DNA of 64,000 bases. Source: Hyphomicrobiales bacterium (GTDB lineage Bacteria; Pseudomonadota; Alphaproteobacteria; Rhizobiales; Rhizobiaceae). Within the stretch, counting starts at the first letter, position 1. Every line of letters begins with the position of its first letter. Below are positions 36,282 to 48,556 of this stretch, piece by piece. The position numbers and the translations under genes are program-made. The notes under the pieces were generated by a model. It made no database searches. It saw only the letters and a list, made by a program, of their open reading frames with translations, and was not told the origin of the DNA. The stretch covers positions 1-64,000 of the forward strand of contig UCMT01000012.1 of NCBI GenBank assembly GCA_900473795.1. The letters run 5' to 3'.

Positions 36282-37814
36282 ATGCGCGCCATTCTTGCGG
36301 AAGTGGAGTCACGCCGCGCCGAGGCACGGCTCGGCGGCGGGCAGAGGCGTATCGACGCGCAGCATGCCAAGGGCAAGCTGACGGCGCGCGAGCGCATCGA
36401 GGTGCTGCTCGACGAAGGCTCGTTCGAAGAATACGACATGTACGTCACCCACCGCGCCGTCGATTTCGGCATGGCCGAACAGAAGGTTGCAGGCGACGGC
36501 GTCGTCACCGGCTGGGGCACGATCAACGGCCGCCAGGTCTACGTCTTCTCCCAGGATTTCACCGTGCTCGGCGGCTCGCTATCGGAAACCCACGCGCAAA
36601 AAATCTGCAAGATCATGGACATGGCGGTGAGGAACGGCGCGCCGGTGATCGGTCTCAACGATTCGGGCGGCGCCCGCATCCAGGAAGGCGTCGCCTCGCT
36701 TGCCGGCTATGCCGAGGTCTTCCGCCGCAATGCCGAGGCCTCCGGCGTCATCCCGCAGATCTCCGTCATCATGGGCCCCTGCGCCGGCGGCGCCGTCTAT
36801 TCGCCTGCCATGACCGACTTCATCTTCATGGTGCGCGATAGCTCCTACATGTTCGTCACCGGCCCCGACGTGGTGAAGACCGTCACCAACGAGATCGTCA
36901 CGGCCGAAGAACTGGGCGGCGCCGGCACCCATACGAGAAAATCCTCCGTCGCCGATGCGGCCTATGAAAACGACATCGAGACGCTCGAGCAGGTAAGGTT
37001 GCTATTCGATTTCTTACCCGCCAACAACCGCGACAAGCCGCCGGTGCGTCCCTTCCACGACGACCCGGCCCGCATCGAGAATCGCCTGGACACGCTGATC
37101 CCGGACTCATCCGCCAAGCCCTACGACATGAAGGAACTGATCCATGCGATCGCCGACGAAGGCGATTTCTTCGAACTGCAGGAAGCCTTTGCCAAGAACA
37201 TCATCACCGGCTTCATCCGGCTCGAAGGCCAGACAGTCGGCGTCGTCGCCAACCAGCCGATGGTGCTGGCCGGCTGCCTCGACATCGACAGTTCGCGCAA
37301 GGCCGCGCGTTTCGTCCGCTTCTGCGATGCCTTCTCGATCCCGATCCTGACACTGGTCGACGTTCCCGGCTTCCTGCCCGGCGTGGCGCAGGAATATGGC
37401 GGCGTCATCAAGCACGGCGCCAAGCTGCTCTTCGCCTATTCACAGGCGACCGTGCCGATGGTGACGCTGATCACCCGAAAAGCCTATGGCGGTGCCTATG
37501 ACGTCATGGCCTCCAAGCACATCGGCGCCGACGTCAACTATGCCTGGCCGACCGCCGAGATCGCCGTGATGGGTGCGAAGGGCGCCACCGAGATCCTCTA
37601 CCGCTCCGAACTCGACGACCCGCAAAAAATCGCCGCCCGCACCGCGGAATACGAGACCCGCTTCGCCAACCCCTTCGTCGCCGCCGAACGCGGCTTCATC
37701 GACGAAGTGATCATGCCGCACTCGTCGCGCCGCCGCATCGCCCGCGCCTTCGCCTCGCTCAGGAACAAGCGCAAGGAGCAGCTGTGGCGCAAGCACGACA
37801 CGATCCCGCTGTAG
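36282..37814 (+). CDS. pccB: Propionyl-CoA carboxylase beta subunit
   Basis: Carboxyltransferase subunit that moves CO2 from biotin on PccA to propionyl-CoA, forming (S)-methylmalonyl-CoA. The 510-residue protein shows the acyl-CoA carboxyltransferase fold in two halves: [14 protein letters not shown] and [11 protein letters not shown] in the first, VDVPGFLPG and [11 protein letters not shown] in the second. The ATG at 36282 follows GAGGGGGAA and begins [12 protein letters not shown] as in relatives. It is divergent from pccR and separated from pccA by three other genes. Confidence 0.95.
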   Translation: MRAILAEVESRRAEARLGGGQRRIDAQHAKGKLTARERIEVLLDEGSFEEYDMYVTHRAVDFGMAEQKVAGDGVVTGWGTINGRQVYVFSQDFTVLGGSLSETHAQKICKIMDMAVRNGAPVIGLNDSGGARIQEGVASLAGYAEVFRRNAEASGVIPQISVIMGPCAGGAVYSPAMTDFIFMVRDSSYMFVTGPDVVKTVTNEIVTAEELGGAGTHTRKSSVADAAYENDIETLEQVRLLFDFLPANNRDKPPVRPFHDDPARIENRLDTLIPDSSAKPYDMKELIHAIADEGDFFELQEAFAKNIITGFIRLEGQTVGVVANQPMVLAGCLDIDSSRKAARFVRFCDAFSIPILTLVDVPGFLPGVAQEYGGVIKHGAKLLFAYSQATVPMVTLITRKAYGGAYDVMASKHIGADVNYAWPTAEIAVMGAKGATEILYRSELDDPQKIAARTAEYETRFANPFVAAERGFIDEVIMPHSSRRRIARAFASLRNKRKEQLWRKHDTIPL

Positions 37815-37841
37815 CCCTTCACATGGACCGCAAACCACAGT

Positions 37842-37927
37842 CGTCATCCTCGGGCTTGACCCGAGGATCCACAGCGCCAAACTCATTGCTCTGGGCATGG
37901 AGCCTCGGGTCAAGCCTGAGGATGACG
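37842..37927. repeat. Pair of inverted palindromic repeats
   Basis: Two copies of a palindromic unit in opposite orientation: CGTCATCCTC then GGGCTTGACCC then GAGG, and its reverse complement ending GAGGATGACG at 37927. Each arm also contains its own palindrome CCTCGGG/CCCGAGG, so several alternative hairpins are possible. A third related unit is at 42695-42723. This is a known style of rhizobial palindromic element and may act as a transcript-end structure after pccB. Confidence 0.8.
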
Positions 37928-38043
37928 GAGAAACAAAATACGCCTTGGGGGAAAGTGACTATCTGCACTAGCGAAATATTGCCCGCTTCCCATATGCGCT
38001 ATGCGCCTCCTTGCGCGCATGTGTCACCAACAAGGACAGTTTC

Positions 38044-38955
38044 ATGACCGAAAAATCCCCTGCCGATAACTTTCCCGCCGGCTACGAAGTCCCCAAGGTC
38101 TGGACCTGGGAGAAAGCCAATGGCGGCGCGTTCGCCAGTATCAACCGCCCGATCGCCGGCCCGACGCATGACAAGGAGCTGCCGGTCGGCAAGCATCCGT
38201 TGCAGCTCTATTCGCTGGGGACGCCGAACGGCGTCAAGGTCACCATCATGCTGGAGGAGCTTCTGGCTCTCGGCCACAAGGGCGCGGAATACGACGCCTG
38301 GCTGATCAAGATCGGCGATGGCGACCAGTTCGGCTCCGGCTTCGTCGACGTCAACCCGAACTCGAAGATCCCGGCCCTGATGGACCGTTCGACGCCGGAA
38401 CCGACCCGCGTCTTCGAAAGCGGCTCGATCCTGCTTTATCTCGCCAACAAGTTCGATGCCTTCCTGCCTGGGGATCACAAGGCGCGCACCGAGGCGATGA
38501 ACTGGCTGTTCTGGCAGATGGGATCAGCACCCTATCTCGGCGGCGGCTTCGGTCATTTCTATGCCTATGCGCCGATGCAAATCCAGTATGCGATCGATCG
38601 CTTTGCCATGGAAGTGAAGCGCCAGCTCGACGTGCTCGACCGGCACCTCGCCGACAATCGCTACATGGCAGGGTCGGAATACTCCATTGCCGACATCGCC
38701 ATCTGGCCGTGGTACGGCAACCTGGCGCTGGGCAAGCAGTACGGCGATTCCGGCACCTTCCTCGACGTTCAGAGCTACAGACACGTCCAGCGCTGGACCG
38801 CTGAAATCGCAAAGCGCGCCGCTGTGAAGCGCGGCCGCATGGTCAACCGCCTGTCTGGCGAGCCGTCAGAGCAGTTGCACGAGCGCCACGACGCCTCCGA
38901 CTTCGAGACGAAGACGCAGGACAAGATCGGCCAAGACCAGACGGTCAAGGCCTGA
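38044..38955 (+). CDS. Glutathione S-transferase, YghU/disulfide-bond oxidoreductase type
   Basis: A 303-residue GST. An N-terminal extension (about 45 residues) precedes the thioredoxin-like domain (LQLYSLGTPNGVKVTIMLEEL, then the glutathione-binding NPNSKIPALMD and ESGSILLYL), followed by the all-helical C-terminal domain (YSIADIAIWPWYG). This matches YghU/YfcG-type enzymes that reduce disulfides with glutathione. AGGA lies upstream of the ATG. It sits between pccB and pccA but has no obvious part in propionate breakdown. Confidence 0.92.
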   Translation: MTEKSPADNFPAGYEVPKVWTWEKANGGAFASINRPIAGPTHDKELPVGKHPLQLYSLGTPNGVKVTIMLEELLALGHKGAEYDAWLIKIGDGDQFGSGFVDVNPNSKIPALMDRSTPEPTRVFESGSILLYLANKFDAFLPGDHKARTEAMNWLFWQMGSAPYLGGGFGHFYAYAPMQIQYAIDRFAMEVKRQLDVLDRHLADNRYMAGSEYSIADIAIWPWYGNLALGKQYGDSGTFLDVQSYRHVQRWTAEIAKRAAVKRGRMVNRLSGEPSEQLHERHDASDFETKTQDKIGQDQTVKA

Positions 38956-38966
38956 AGGAGGCAAGG

Positions 38967-39344
38967 ATGTCCAAACGGCCCGACATGACCAAGCATCGAG
39001 GCTTTCCCTCCGGCATGCCGGGCCACGGCCATCATTTCACCATCCGGCGGGCGAACGAGAAGGGGGTAACGCCGCTCAAGGCGTTGCAGCGCCTCGCTCG
39101 CCCGAACACGATCGAACACAAGGTGGATGCAGCCTTCCTGCATGCGCTCTGGCACCATTTCGGCGCCGAACCGTTCGAACGGGGCAATCTCGATGCCGGC
39201 AGGCTCAACCTCCTGTTTGGCCGCGAGGTCGTGCCGGCCGAGGAACCCTTCGATCCAACGTCCTATGAGGCGCTGCTGCGGATCGATGAGCGGGTTGCGC
39301 GCAGAAGTTTTCCGGAAGCCTTTGACGACGTGATGGAAGTCTAA
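38967..39344 (+). CDS. 125-residue protein of unknown function
   Basis: A soluble, His- and Arg-rich protein behind an excellent AGGAGG ribosome site, 11 bases after the GST stop, so it is probably co-transcribed with it. The N-terminus is rich in Gly, His and Pro (GFPSGMPGHGHHF); the middle looks helical (IEHKVDAAFLHALWHHFG). No known domain or membrane segment is visible. It does not resemble DarT, so pairing with the nearby macrodomain gene as a toxin-antitoxin system is not supported. Confidence 0.75.
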   Translation: MSKRPDMTKHRGFPSGMPGHGHHFTIRRANEKGVTPLKALQRLARPNTIEHKVDAAFLHALWHHFGAEPFERGNLDAGRLNLLFGREVVPAEEPFDPTSYEALLRIDERVARRSFPEAFDDVMEV

Positions 39345-39431
39345 TGGCGGCGCTCAAGGAATTCCCAATTGGCGATCGCGGGTTCATTGACGAGATCGTC
39401 ACACGGCTGCGCAGAAGCGAAAGGAACGGCA

Positions 39432-39986
39432 ATGGTGCAGGAGCGATATGATGCCGTTGCGGCCAGCCTGAAGGTGCATGTCGGCGACATAGCCAAACTC
39501 GACGTTGACGCCATCGTAAATGCAGCGAACAGCTCGCTCATGGGCGGAGGTGGCGTCGACGGTGCAATTCATCGGGCAGCCGGGCCGGAACTGGCTATCG
39601 AATGCCGTCGGCTCCATGGCTGCAAGACGGGCGAAGCGAAAATTACGAAGGGCTACAGGCTGGCAGCCCGCCATGTCATCCGCACCGTTGGTCCGGTCTG
39701 GCAGGGCGGCAACGCTGGCGAGGAGGAACTCCTTGCATCCTGCTACCGACGCTCCCTGGTACTGGCGATTGAAAATGAGGTGAGGACCATCGCCTTTCCA
39801 GCGATCTCAACCGGTCGCTACGGCTATCCTTCCGACAAAGCAGCCGCGACCGCGATAAACGTGGCGATGGACTTTGTTTCAAGCACGAAGACTCTCGTCG
39901 AAATAACATTCTGCTGCTTCGATGAGGCAAGTGCGGAAGAGTATCGGCGTCAATTGGCAAACCAGACTGCTGTGAGGCCTTCGTGA
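39432..39986 (+). CDS. ADP-ribose macrodomain protein (MacroD-like)
   Basis: A 184-residue single macrodomain, which binds or hydrolyses ADP-ribose derivatives such as O-acetyl-ADP-ribose or mono-ADP-ribosylated proteins. Hallmarks are [19 protein letters not shown], the glycine loop [11 protein letters not shown], and [12 protein letters not shown]. These match the catalytically active MacroD class (IVNAAN and GVDGAIH). The ATG at 39432 follows AAGGAA. Its codon use and the 87-base gap set it apart from the preceding gene; it lies between pccB and pccA. Confidence 0.92.
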   Translation: MVQERYDAVAASLKVHVGDIAKLDVDAIVNAANSSLMGGGGVDGAIHRAAGPELAIECRRLHGCKTGEAKITKGYRLAARHVIRTVGPVWQGGNAGEEELLASCYRRSLVLAIENEVRTIAFPAISTGRYGYPSDKAAATAINVAMDFVSSTKTLVEITFCCFDEASAEEYRRQLANQTAVRPS

Positions 39987-40113
39987 ACAGATACGCTGCA
40001 GCCGACAAGTCTATCAATGTCAGTCATCGGGATACGGCTCGCCCACTCCCATGCCGTGTCCAAAACCAATATTGCGGCGGGGCTTCCACGCGAGACGAGA
40101 ACAAGGGCGCCTG

Positions 40114-42117
<2,004 letters not shown>

Positions 42118-42146
42118 TGGTTATCGCGTCGCCGGGGAGGAACACG

Positions 42147-42325
42147 CCCCCTCACCTATAAAATCTAGCACTTGGCTGACGCTAAGATGCTGATTTTATG
42201 TCCTCTCCCACAGGGGGAGAGGTAGAATGCGGCAGCGGCGGCGCCCCGTCTCTCCCCTGGCGGGAGAGAAAGCAATTTCAACATCTTAGCTTCAGCTAAG
42301 TGTTAGAAATTGCAAGCGAGGGGGT
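42147..42325. repeat. 178-base imperfect palindrome (MITE-like)
   Basis: The left arm from CCCCCTC (42147) through TCTAGCACTTGGCTGACGCT is matched by the reverse complement of the right arm, which reads TTTCTAACACTTAGCTGAAG and ends GAGGGGG (42324). The two arms differ at scattered positions over about 50 bases each. Between them lie two smaller hairpins based on CCTCTCCC/GGGGAGAGG and CTCTCCC/GGGAGAG. There is no coding capacity, so it would need a transposase in trans if it is mobile. Confidence 0.7.
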
Positions 42326-42694
42326 TTCGCAGGCGCAGAGAACCACAACAGAACGAGCAGTCGGGAGCCGGAGCATTGATGACATTTATCGCATCGGATT
42401 TTCCCCGTCTGGACCGACGATGGCATATTGGATTTGTCCCGCCGTCGGATACGCTGCCAGGCGTGGCAGCAAGGCGGGGCCGGCGCCGGATGCAAGGGGA
42501 CGACGCAAACCCTCGCATCAGGGGCCTGCGGAAAATGGTCTCCCTCCGGCGACACGGGAGAAGCGGACAGGATACGGATCAATCTGCCCGCTTCCGATGC
42601 CCGAAAGAGCGCGCCGGGCGTGCCTGTGCGGTACATAGGGTGGCAGACCGGATGGTTTCGCCGGGCTGTTCAAAAGTCCGTCCGATCCCTCGGG

Positions 42695-42723
42695 TGATCC
42701 TCGGGTTAAACCCGAGGACGAGG
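42695..42723. repeat. Single palindromic unit
   Basis: CCTCGGG-ttaaa-CCCGAGG (42699-42717) with flanks similar to the paired element at 37842-37927. Confidence 0.7.
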
Positions 42724-42856
42724 ACATCGGAGGCGCCGGCGGCGGCCGGGTGGATCGTTGCCGATAAATTGGTTCGGCCGGGGTCCATCGGGTCAGACGA
42801 ACACCGTCTGGTTGAGCCACCTCAGAGGGACCCAAGTCGCGGGCAAAAACCGCCGA

Positions 42857-42915
42857 ACGGGGCGCCGGAAGGTGTCACCTATTCTACTCTCTCGAGGCAG
42901 CTTCCGGCGCCCCGT
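42857..42915. other. Perfect 15-bp stem hairpin
   Basis: ACGGGGCGCCGGAAG (42857-42871) and its exact complement CTTCCGGCGCCCCGT (42901-42915) enclose a 29-base loop. No T tract follows on either strand. It lies about 280 bases before methylmalonyl-CoA mutase, so it could be a leader structure, a small-RNA fold or the remains of a repeat. Confidence 0.6.
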
Positions 42916-42977
42916 CCGAGTTTCATTGCAGTAAAACCACGGCGAGTGTCTCGTGCGTGGCTGAAGGCCGTTGCGGC

Positions 42978-43163
42978 AAGCTCCCACTTCTCCCCGGCGG
43001 GGAGAAGTGCCGAGCGCATGCGAGGCGATGAGGGGGTTTTCTCGGCAATCTCGGCGCCGGCCGCCCCCCTCATCCGGCCCTCCGGGCCACCTTCTCCCCG
43101 TCGGGGAGAAGAGGGAGCAAGCCGCAAATCCATATGCAATAGCCCTGCCGTTCACCGGGAGGG
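42978..43163. repeat. Mosaic repeat, second copy
   Basis: The core (AAGCTCCC, then CTTCTCCCCGG, GAGCGCATGCGAGGCGATG, CCCTCATCCGGCCCTCCGGG) matches 15085-15235 in the same orientation. Its right end (CATATGCAATAGCCCTGCC) matches the left interior of the first copy (15055-15080) in inverted orientation, showing that blocks are shuffled between copies. It ends about 30 bases before the mutase start. Confidence 0.85.
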
Positions 43164-43195
43164 TGGACATCCGCTCGATGCAAGGAGATTTCCCC

Positions 43196-45337
<2,142 letters not shown>

Positions 45338-45475
45338 AGCGACGGGACACCCCAAATAATCATCGCCGAAAAGTTGTGCTTTCGCTTTGCGGGAAATGTC
45401 GCATCCTGTTCACGTGCTCAGGTGATTCGCCTTATGTGCCTGCGTCCAGGCCGGATTAAGAGCGGGGGCGGCAAC

Positions 45476-45490
45476 GCTAAATGATTTAGC
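45476..45490. promoter_or_regulatory. Perfect palindrome before a small gene
   Basis: GCTAAAT-g-ATTTAGC ends two bases before the GGGGGG ribosome site of the small gene at 45506. In RNA it would form a seven-base hairpin next to the ribosome site; in DNA it could be an operator. Confidence 0.5.
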
Positions 45491-45505
45491 TGGGGGGTAA
45501 GCGCT

Positions 45506-45691
45506 ATGCGGAAGCGCGACGACGTCGAAAACTGGGCAGTTTACAGGGCACAACAAATTCTGATGCGCGAGGGCATGGACCTCGCGCTCTCGGCTCGCGA
45601 CCTGGACAGCAAGGCGATCCGAGCCAAAGGCAAGCTCCTGGCGATGGCAATCGCCGCGTCGCTGCTCGAGGCATCCGCCGTCGCGGAATGA
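45506..45691 (+). CDS. 61-residue protein of unknown function
   Basis: A mostly helical small soluble protein (MRKRDDVENWAVYRAQQIL at the start, Ala/Leu/Ser-rich second half), with a GGGGGG ribosome site and an upstream palindrome. No family is recognised. The next small gene at 45834 is on the same strand after 140 bases. Its charged N-terminus and amphipathic helices are compatible with a regulator or adaptor, but that is a guess. Confidence 0.6.
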   Translation: MRKRDDVENWAVYRAQQILMREGMDLALSARDLDSKAIRAKGKLLAMAIAASLLEASAVAE

Positions 45692-45833
45692 CCTGAAAGG
45701 CTGTCCGGCTTTCCAACACCGGGCCTTGGTTCGACCGCCAGGCCGACCCCTTAAATTTGGGAATTGCCAGCACGTCGAATGGCTCTACACTGTCGATCCA
45801 AACCGGGTGAGTTTCGAACGATGGGGGAAAGCA

Positions 45834-46046
45834 ATGTCGTTTCTGTCGGACATGGCCTTGAACCAGAATGAAATCGAAGTCGTCTGCGGCGCGCTCGAAG
45901 AATGGTGCAAGGAAACACGCATCACGCTCGACAGCGACGATGGCCGCGACGCCGCCACCGTGATCCTCGGCCTCTACAAGACCGGCCACGCCACCAAGGG
46001 CTCCATTCTCGAAGCCATGCGCCGGGTCGCCGGCGAGTACGTCTGA
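45834..46046 (+). CDS. 70-residue acidic protein of unknown function
   Basis: A small acidic helical protein (MSFLSDMALNQNEIEVVCGA at the start) with two cysteines in the first half. The start at 45834 has GGGGGAAAG just upstream; the open frame extends further but lacks a ribosome site. A mosaic repeat follows 24 bases after the stop. No known domain. It may share control with the 61-residue gene upstream. Confidence 0.65.
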   Translation: MSFLSDMALNQNEIEVVCGALEEWCKETRITLDSDDGRDAATVILGLYKTGHATKGSILEAMRRVAGEYV

Positions 46047-46069
46047 GTTTCCGGCACTCCTCGCTTTAC

Positions 46070-46180
46070 CCCTCACCCTGGCCCGCTCCCCGCAAGCGGG
46101 GAGAGGGGACGACGGAGGTCGCCGCTTGTCCCTTCTCCCCGTTCACGGGGAGAAGGTGGCCGGCAGGCCGGATGAGGGGC
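46070..46180. repeat. Mosaic repeat, third copy (short, inverted)
   Basis: Read on the minus strand it contains CCCTCATCCGGCC, CGGCCACCTTCTCCCCG and GGGGAGAAGG, the same blocks as the copies at 15060-15237 and 42978-43163. Two internal hairpins are CTCCCCGC/GCGGGGAG and CTTCTCCCCGT/ACGGGGAGAAG. Confidence 0.8.
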
Positions 46181-46286
46181 CAATCGGCGGTCAGCCAAGC
46201 ACTGCCGCATTTATCATCGCATGCCCGCTCCTTGCCCGCTCAATTTCCCCGCCTAATCCAACTGCGGTAAACTCTTCCCTCGCAAG

Positions 46287-46310
46287 GACGGCTGATGCCG
46301 TCTGTTCTTT
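46287..46310 (+). terminator. Possible terminator
   Basis: GACGGC-tgat-GCCGTC followed by TGTTCTTT. It would end transcripts of the small genes upstream; the T tract is imperfect. Confidence 0.45.
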
Positions 46311-46358
46311 GAAAGTACGTCGAGTTCTGTAACCAGCCGCCGTCGCCGGCCGCCGACG

Positions 46359-47390
46359 TCAATTGACGGTGACGGGCTTGGAGCGCATGCGCGACACCGT
46401 CTCGCGCTCCGCCCGCTTGCAGCGCATCGGCGGCAGGTTACGATCCATCAGGTCCATGTCCTCCAGCACCATATCGCCCATTTTCTTGAAGGCGCCGTCG
46501 AGCGCGCCGGCCCGGTGAGCGGAACGCAGGAAACCCTTGAGGTTTCGAACGGGATGGTCGAGCGGTAGAGGCTCCTGCGGAAAGACATCGCTTGCCGCAA
46601 CGATATGGCCGCTTGCGACCGCCGCCATCAGCGCATCGAAATCCACCACATTGGCACGGCTGAGCAGGATGAAGGCGGCGCCGGGCCGCATGCTGGCAAA
46701 GGCGTCGGCACCGAGAAAATGCTGGTTCTCGCTGGTGACCGCCGCAACGACGAAGACGAAGTCGCTCTTGGTCAGCACCTCCTCGAGGCTCGACGGCTGG
46801 ACGCCGTGGTCGATCAGGATCGAGGCCGGCATCCACGGATCGTAGACCCGGGTATTGGTGCGGAAGCCGGTAAGAACCCGGTTCAGCGCCTTGCCGAGAT
46901 CGCCGAAACCGATGATGCCGACATCCGCGCCGGAGAGAAGCCGCGCCTTGACGTTGCCCTCGCCGCCCCAGAGCTCCCGGCCCGCGCGGAAATCGACATC
47001 CGCATCGACGATGCCGCGGGCGATGTTCAGCGCCATGGCAAGGCCGAGTTCCGCAACCGGCTCGGCAAAGACCTGGCCGGTCGTCACCACATGAATGCCG
47101 CGGGCAAACAGAACCTCATAGGGCATGTTGTTGATCAGGTTGCTTTCGACGTTGAGGATGCAGCGCAGCGCCGGCAGGCGCGCAAGTGTTTCGGCGCTGA
47201 GCGGCGGCTGGCCGATGATATAGCGGGCTTCGCCGAGCACATCGTCACCCAACCCGGCGATATTCTCCGGATCGGCCTCGACGATCAGGTATCTCGCCTT
47301 GAGCTGTGCCAGCGCCTGCGGCGTGAAGATCAGGTCGAGCGTGCGCGGCTCCGGCGCGCAGATGACCAGGGGCCGTCGCGTTTCAGGCAT
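46359..47390 (-). CDS. D-isomer 2-hydroxyacid dehydrogenase family protein
   Basis: A 343-residue NAD(P)-dependent oxidoreductase of the D-2-hydroxyacid dehydrogenase class. The nucleotide-binding motif is VGIIGFGDLGKALNR (about residue 158), followed by the conserved GAAFILLSRANVVDFDAL and the catalytic-histidine region FLRSAHRAGA. The substrate may be a 2-hydroxyacid or phosphoglycerate-like compound and is not identifiable here. The start MPETRRPL at 47390 follows GGGAGA. It is transcribed alone. Confidence 0.87.
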   Translation of the reverse strand: MPETRRPLVICAPEPRTLDLIFTPQALAQLKARYLIVEADPENIAGLGDDVLGEARYIIGQPPLSAETLARLPALRCILNVESNLINNMPYEVLFARGIHVVTTGQVFAEPVAELGLAMALNIARGIVDADVDFRAGRELWGGEGNVKARLLSGADVGIIGFGDLGKALNRVLTGFRTNTRVYDPWMPASILIDHGVQPSSLEEVLTKSDFVFVVAAVTSENQHFLGADAFASMRPGAAFILLSRANVVDFDALMAAVASGHIVAASDVFPQEPLPLDHPVRNLKGFLRSAHRAGALDGAFKKMGDMVLEDMDLMDRNLPPMRCKRAERETVSRMRSKPVTVN

Positions 47391-47483
47391 GATGTCGTCT
47401 CCCAGGCCGGCAGCGGAAAAGCCGGCACGCCTCGATGCGGCAAGTTGTATTGACGCCCCGGCGATTTGCAAGCGGCCCGACGG

Positions 47484-47795
47484 TCAGTAAGTGAAGCCGC
47501 GCAACTGCCGTATGATCGACGGCGGCAGCCGGCCGGACTGGAAGACCGGTCCATTGCCGCGTCGGCAGAAATTGGCGGTCGCATAGCCTGAATTGAGGCC
47601 CGGGCTGCGCCGTACGCGCACCTGCTGGCATCTCACCGCGTTTTCCTGCTCCACGGCCTCAGGTGACTTGACCCCGGGGAGATCTGTATAGGCCTGCACC
47701 GGCTGCCAGAACGGATCAGCCGACACTGTCGCACCGAACGATATCGATGCCGCCGACAGCACGAGGGAAAAGGTGACGGTTCGAAGCGCTTTCAT
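47484..47795 (-). CDS. Small secreted protein, unknown
   Basis: A 103-residue exported protein with a signal peptide (MKALRTVTFSLVLSAASISF, cleaved near SADP) and two cysteines in the mature part (VRCQQV and NFCRRG) likely joined in the periplasm. The basic C-terminus ends IIRQLRGFTY. I do not recognise the family. It lies between the dehydrogenase and the divergent RNase D gene. Confidence 0.7.
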   Translation of the reverse strand: MKALRTVTFSLVLSAASISFGATVSADPFWQPVQAYTDLPGVKSPEAVEQENAVRCQQVRVRRSPGLNSGYATANFCRRGNGPVFQSGRLPPSIIRQLRGFTY

Positions 47796-47929
47796 GAGCT
47801 GATCACATTTGGGGACGGCAACAGCAATCTCGGCTGTCGCGGTAGAAGGAGACGGTATCGCTTTCAGAGAAGTTGCGCTATAGGCCAACGACTAGCGCGA
47901 CACCCTGTCCGGCTGATGTGGGGATTGAA

Positions 47930-48556
47930 ATGGCAAATACAATACGGCTTCACAAAGGTGACATCTCGGCCGAGGACGCGGCCCGCTACAAGGGTGCGAT
48001 CGCCATCGATACCGAGACGCTCGGCCTCATTCCACGCCGCGACCGGCTCTGCGTCGTCCAGCTTTCGCCGGGAGACGGCACCGCCGACGTGATCCAGATC
48101 GCCAGGGACCAGAGAGAGGCGTCAAACCTCGTCGCCATGCTGGAAGACCCGGCGCGCCAGAAGATCTTCCATTTCGGCCGCTTCGATATCGCGGTGCTGT
48201 TCCACACCTTTGGCGTCACGACAACGCCGGTGTTCTGCACCAAGATCGCCTCGCGGCTGACGCGGACCTATACCGACCGCCACGGACTGAAGGACAATCT
48301 CAAGGAAATGCTCGACGTCGACATCTCCAAGCAGCAGCAGTCCTCCGACTGGGCGGCCGAAACGCTGACGCCGGCGCAGCTGGAATATGCCGCCTCCGAC
48401 GTGCTCCACCTGCATGCGCTGCGCGACAAGCTGACGGCACGGCTGATCCGCGACGGCCGGATGGACCATGCCGACGCCTGCTTCGCCTTCCTGCCGACCC
48501 GCGCCAAGCTCGACCTCCTCGGCTGGGAAGAAACCGACATCTTCGCGCATAGCTGA
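47930..48556 (+). CDS. rnd: Ribonuclease D-like 3'-5' exonuclease
   Basis: A 208-residue single-domain DEDDy exonuclease. Visible metal-binding motifs are AIDTETLGL (Exo I, D and E), HFGRFDIAVL (Exo II, D) and YAASDVLHL (Exo III, Y and D). It lacks the HRDC domains of E. coli RNase D, which is normal for the short alphaproteobacterial form. It would trim RNA 3' ends. Its stop overlaps the start of the DUF817 gene by one base (TGATG), so the two are translated from one message. Confidence 0.92.
   Translation: MANTIRLHKGDISAEDAARYKGAIAIDTETLGLIPRRDRLCVVQLSPGDGTADVIQIARDQREASNLVAMLEDPARQKIFHFGRFDIAVLFHTFGVTTTPVFCTKIASRLTRTYTDRHGLKDNLKEMLDVDISKQQQSSDWAAETLTPAQLEYAASDVLHLHALRDKLTARLIRDGRMDHADACFAFLPTRAKLDLLGWEETDIFAHS

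Larger units (their letters stand above)
42118..43195. other. 1.1 kb gene-free, repeat-rich gap between pccA and bhbA
   Basis: It contains, in order, a 178-base palindrome (42147-42325), about 370 bases with no recognisable gene, a short palindromic unit (42695-42723), a 15-bp-stem hairpin (42857-42915) and a mosaic repeat (42978-43163). Open frames on both strands exist but none gives a recognisable protein or has a supporting ribosome site. It may be decayed coding sequence. Confidence 0.6.
46047..46358. other. Intergenic gap holding a repeat and a hairpin
   Basis: 312 bases between two converging genes: a mosaic repeat (46070-46180), about 100 bases with nothing recognisable, then a terminator-like hairpin (46287-46310). 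Confidence 0.5.

Noticed and set aside
38967..39986. DarT-DarG type toxin-antitoxin pair
   Set aside because: The macrodomain is MacroD-like and the neighbouring 125-residue protein lacks DarT size and motifs.
42292..42636. 114-codon minus-strand frame in the pccA-bhbA gap
   Set aside because: It overlaps repeat sequence, has no ribosome site and its translation matches nothing recognisable.
42860..43195. Cobalamin riboswitch before methylmalonyl-CoA mutase
   Set aside because: No B12-box-like sequence was found; the region is a mosaic repeat plus a simple hairpin.
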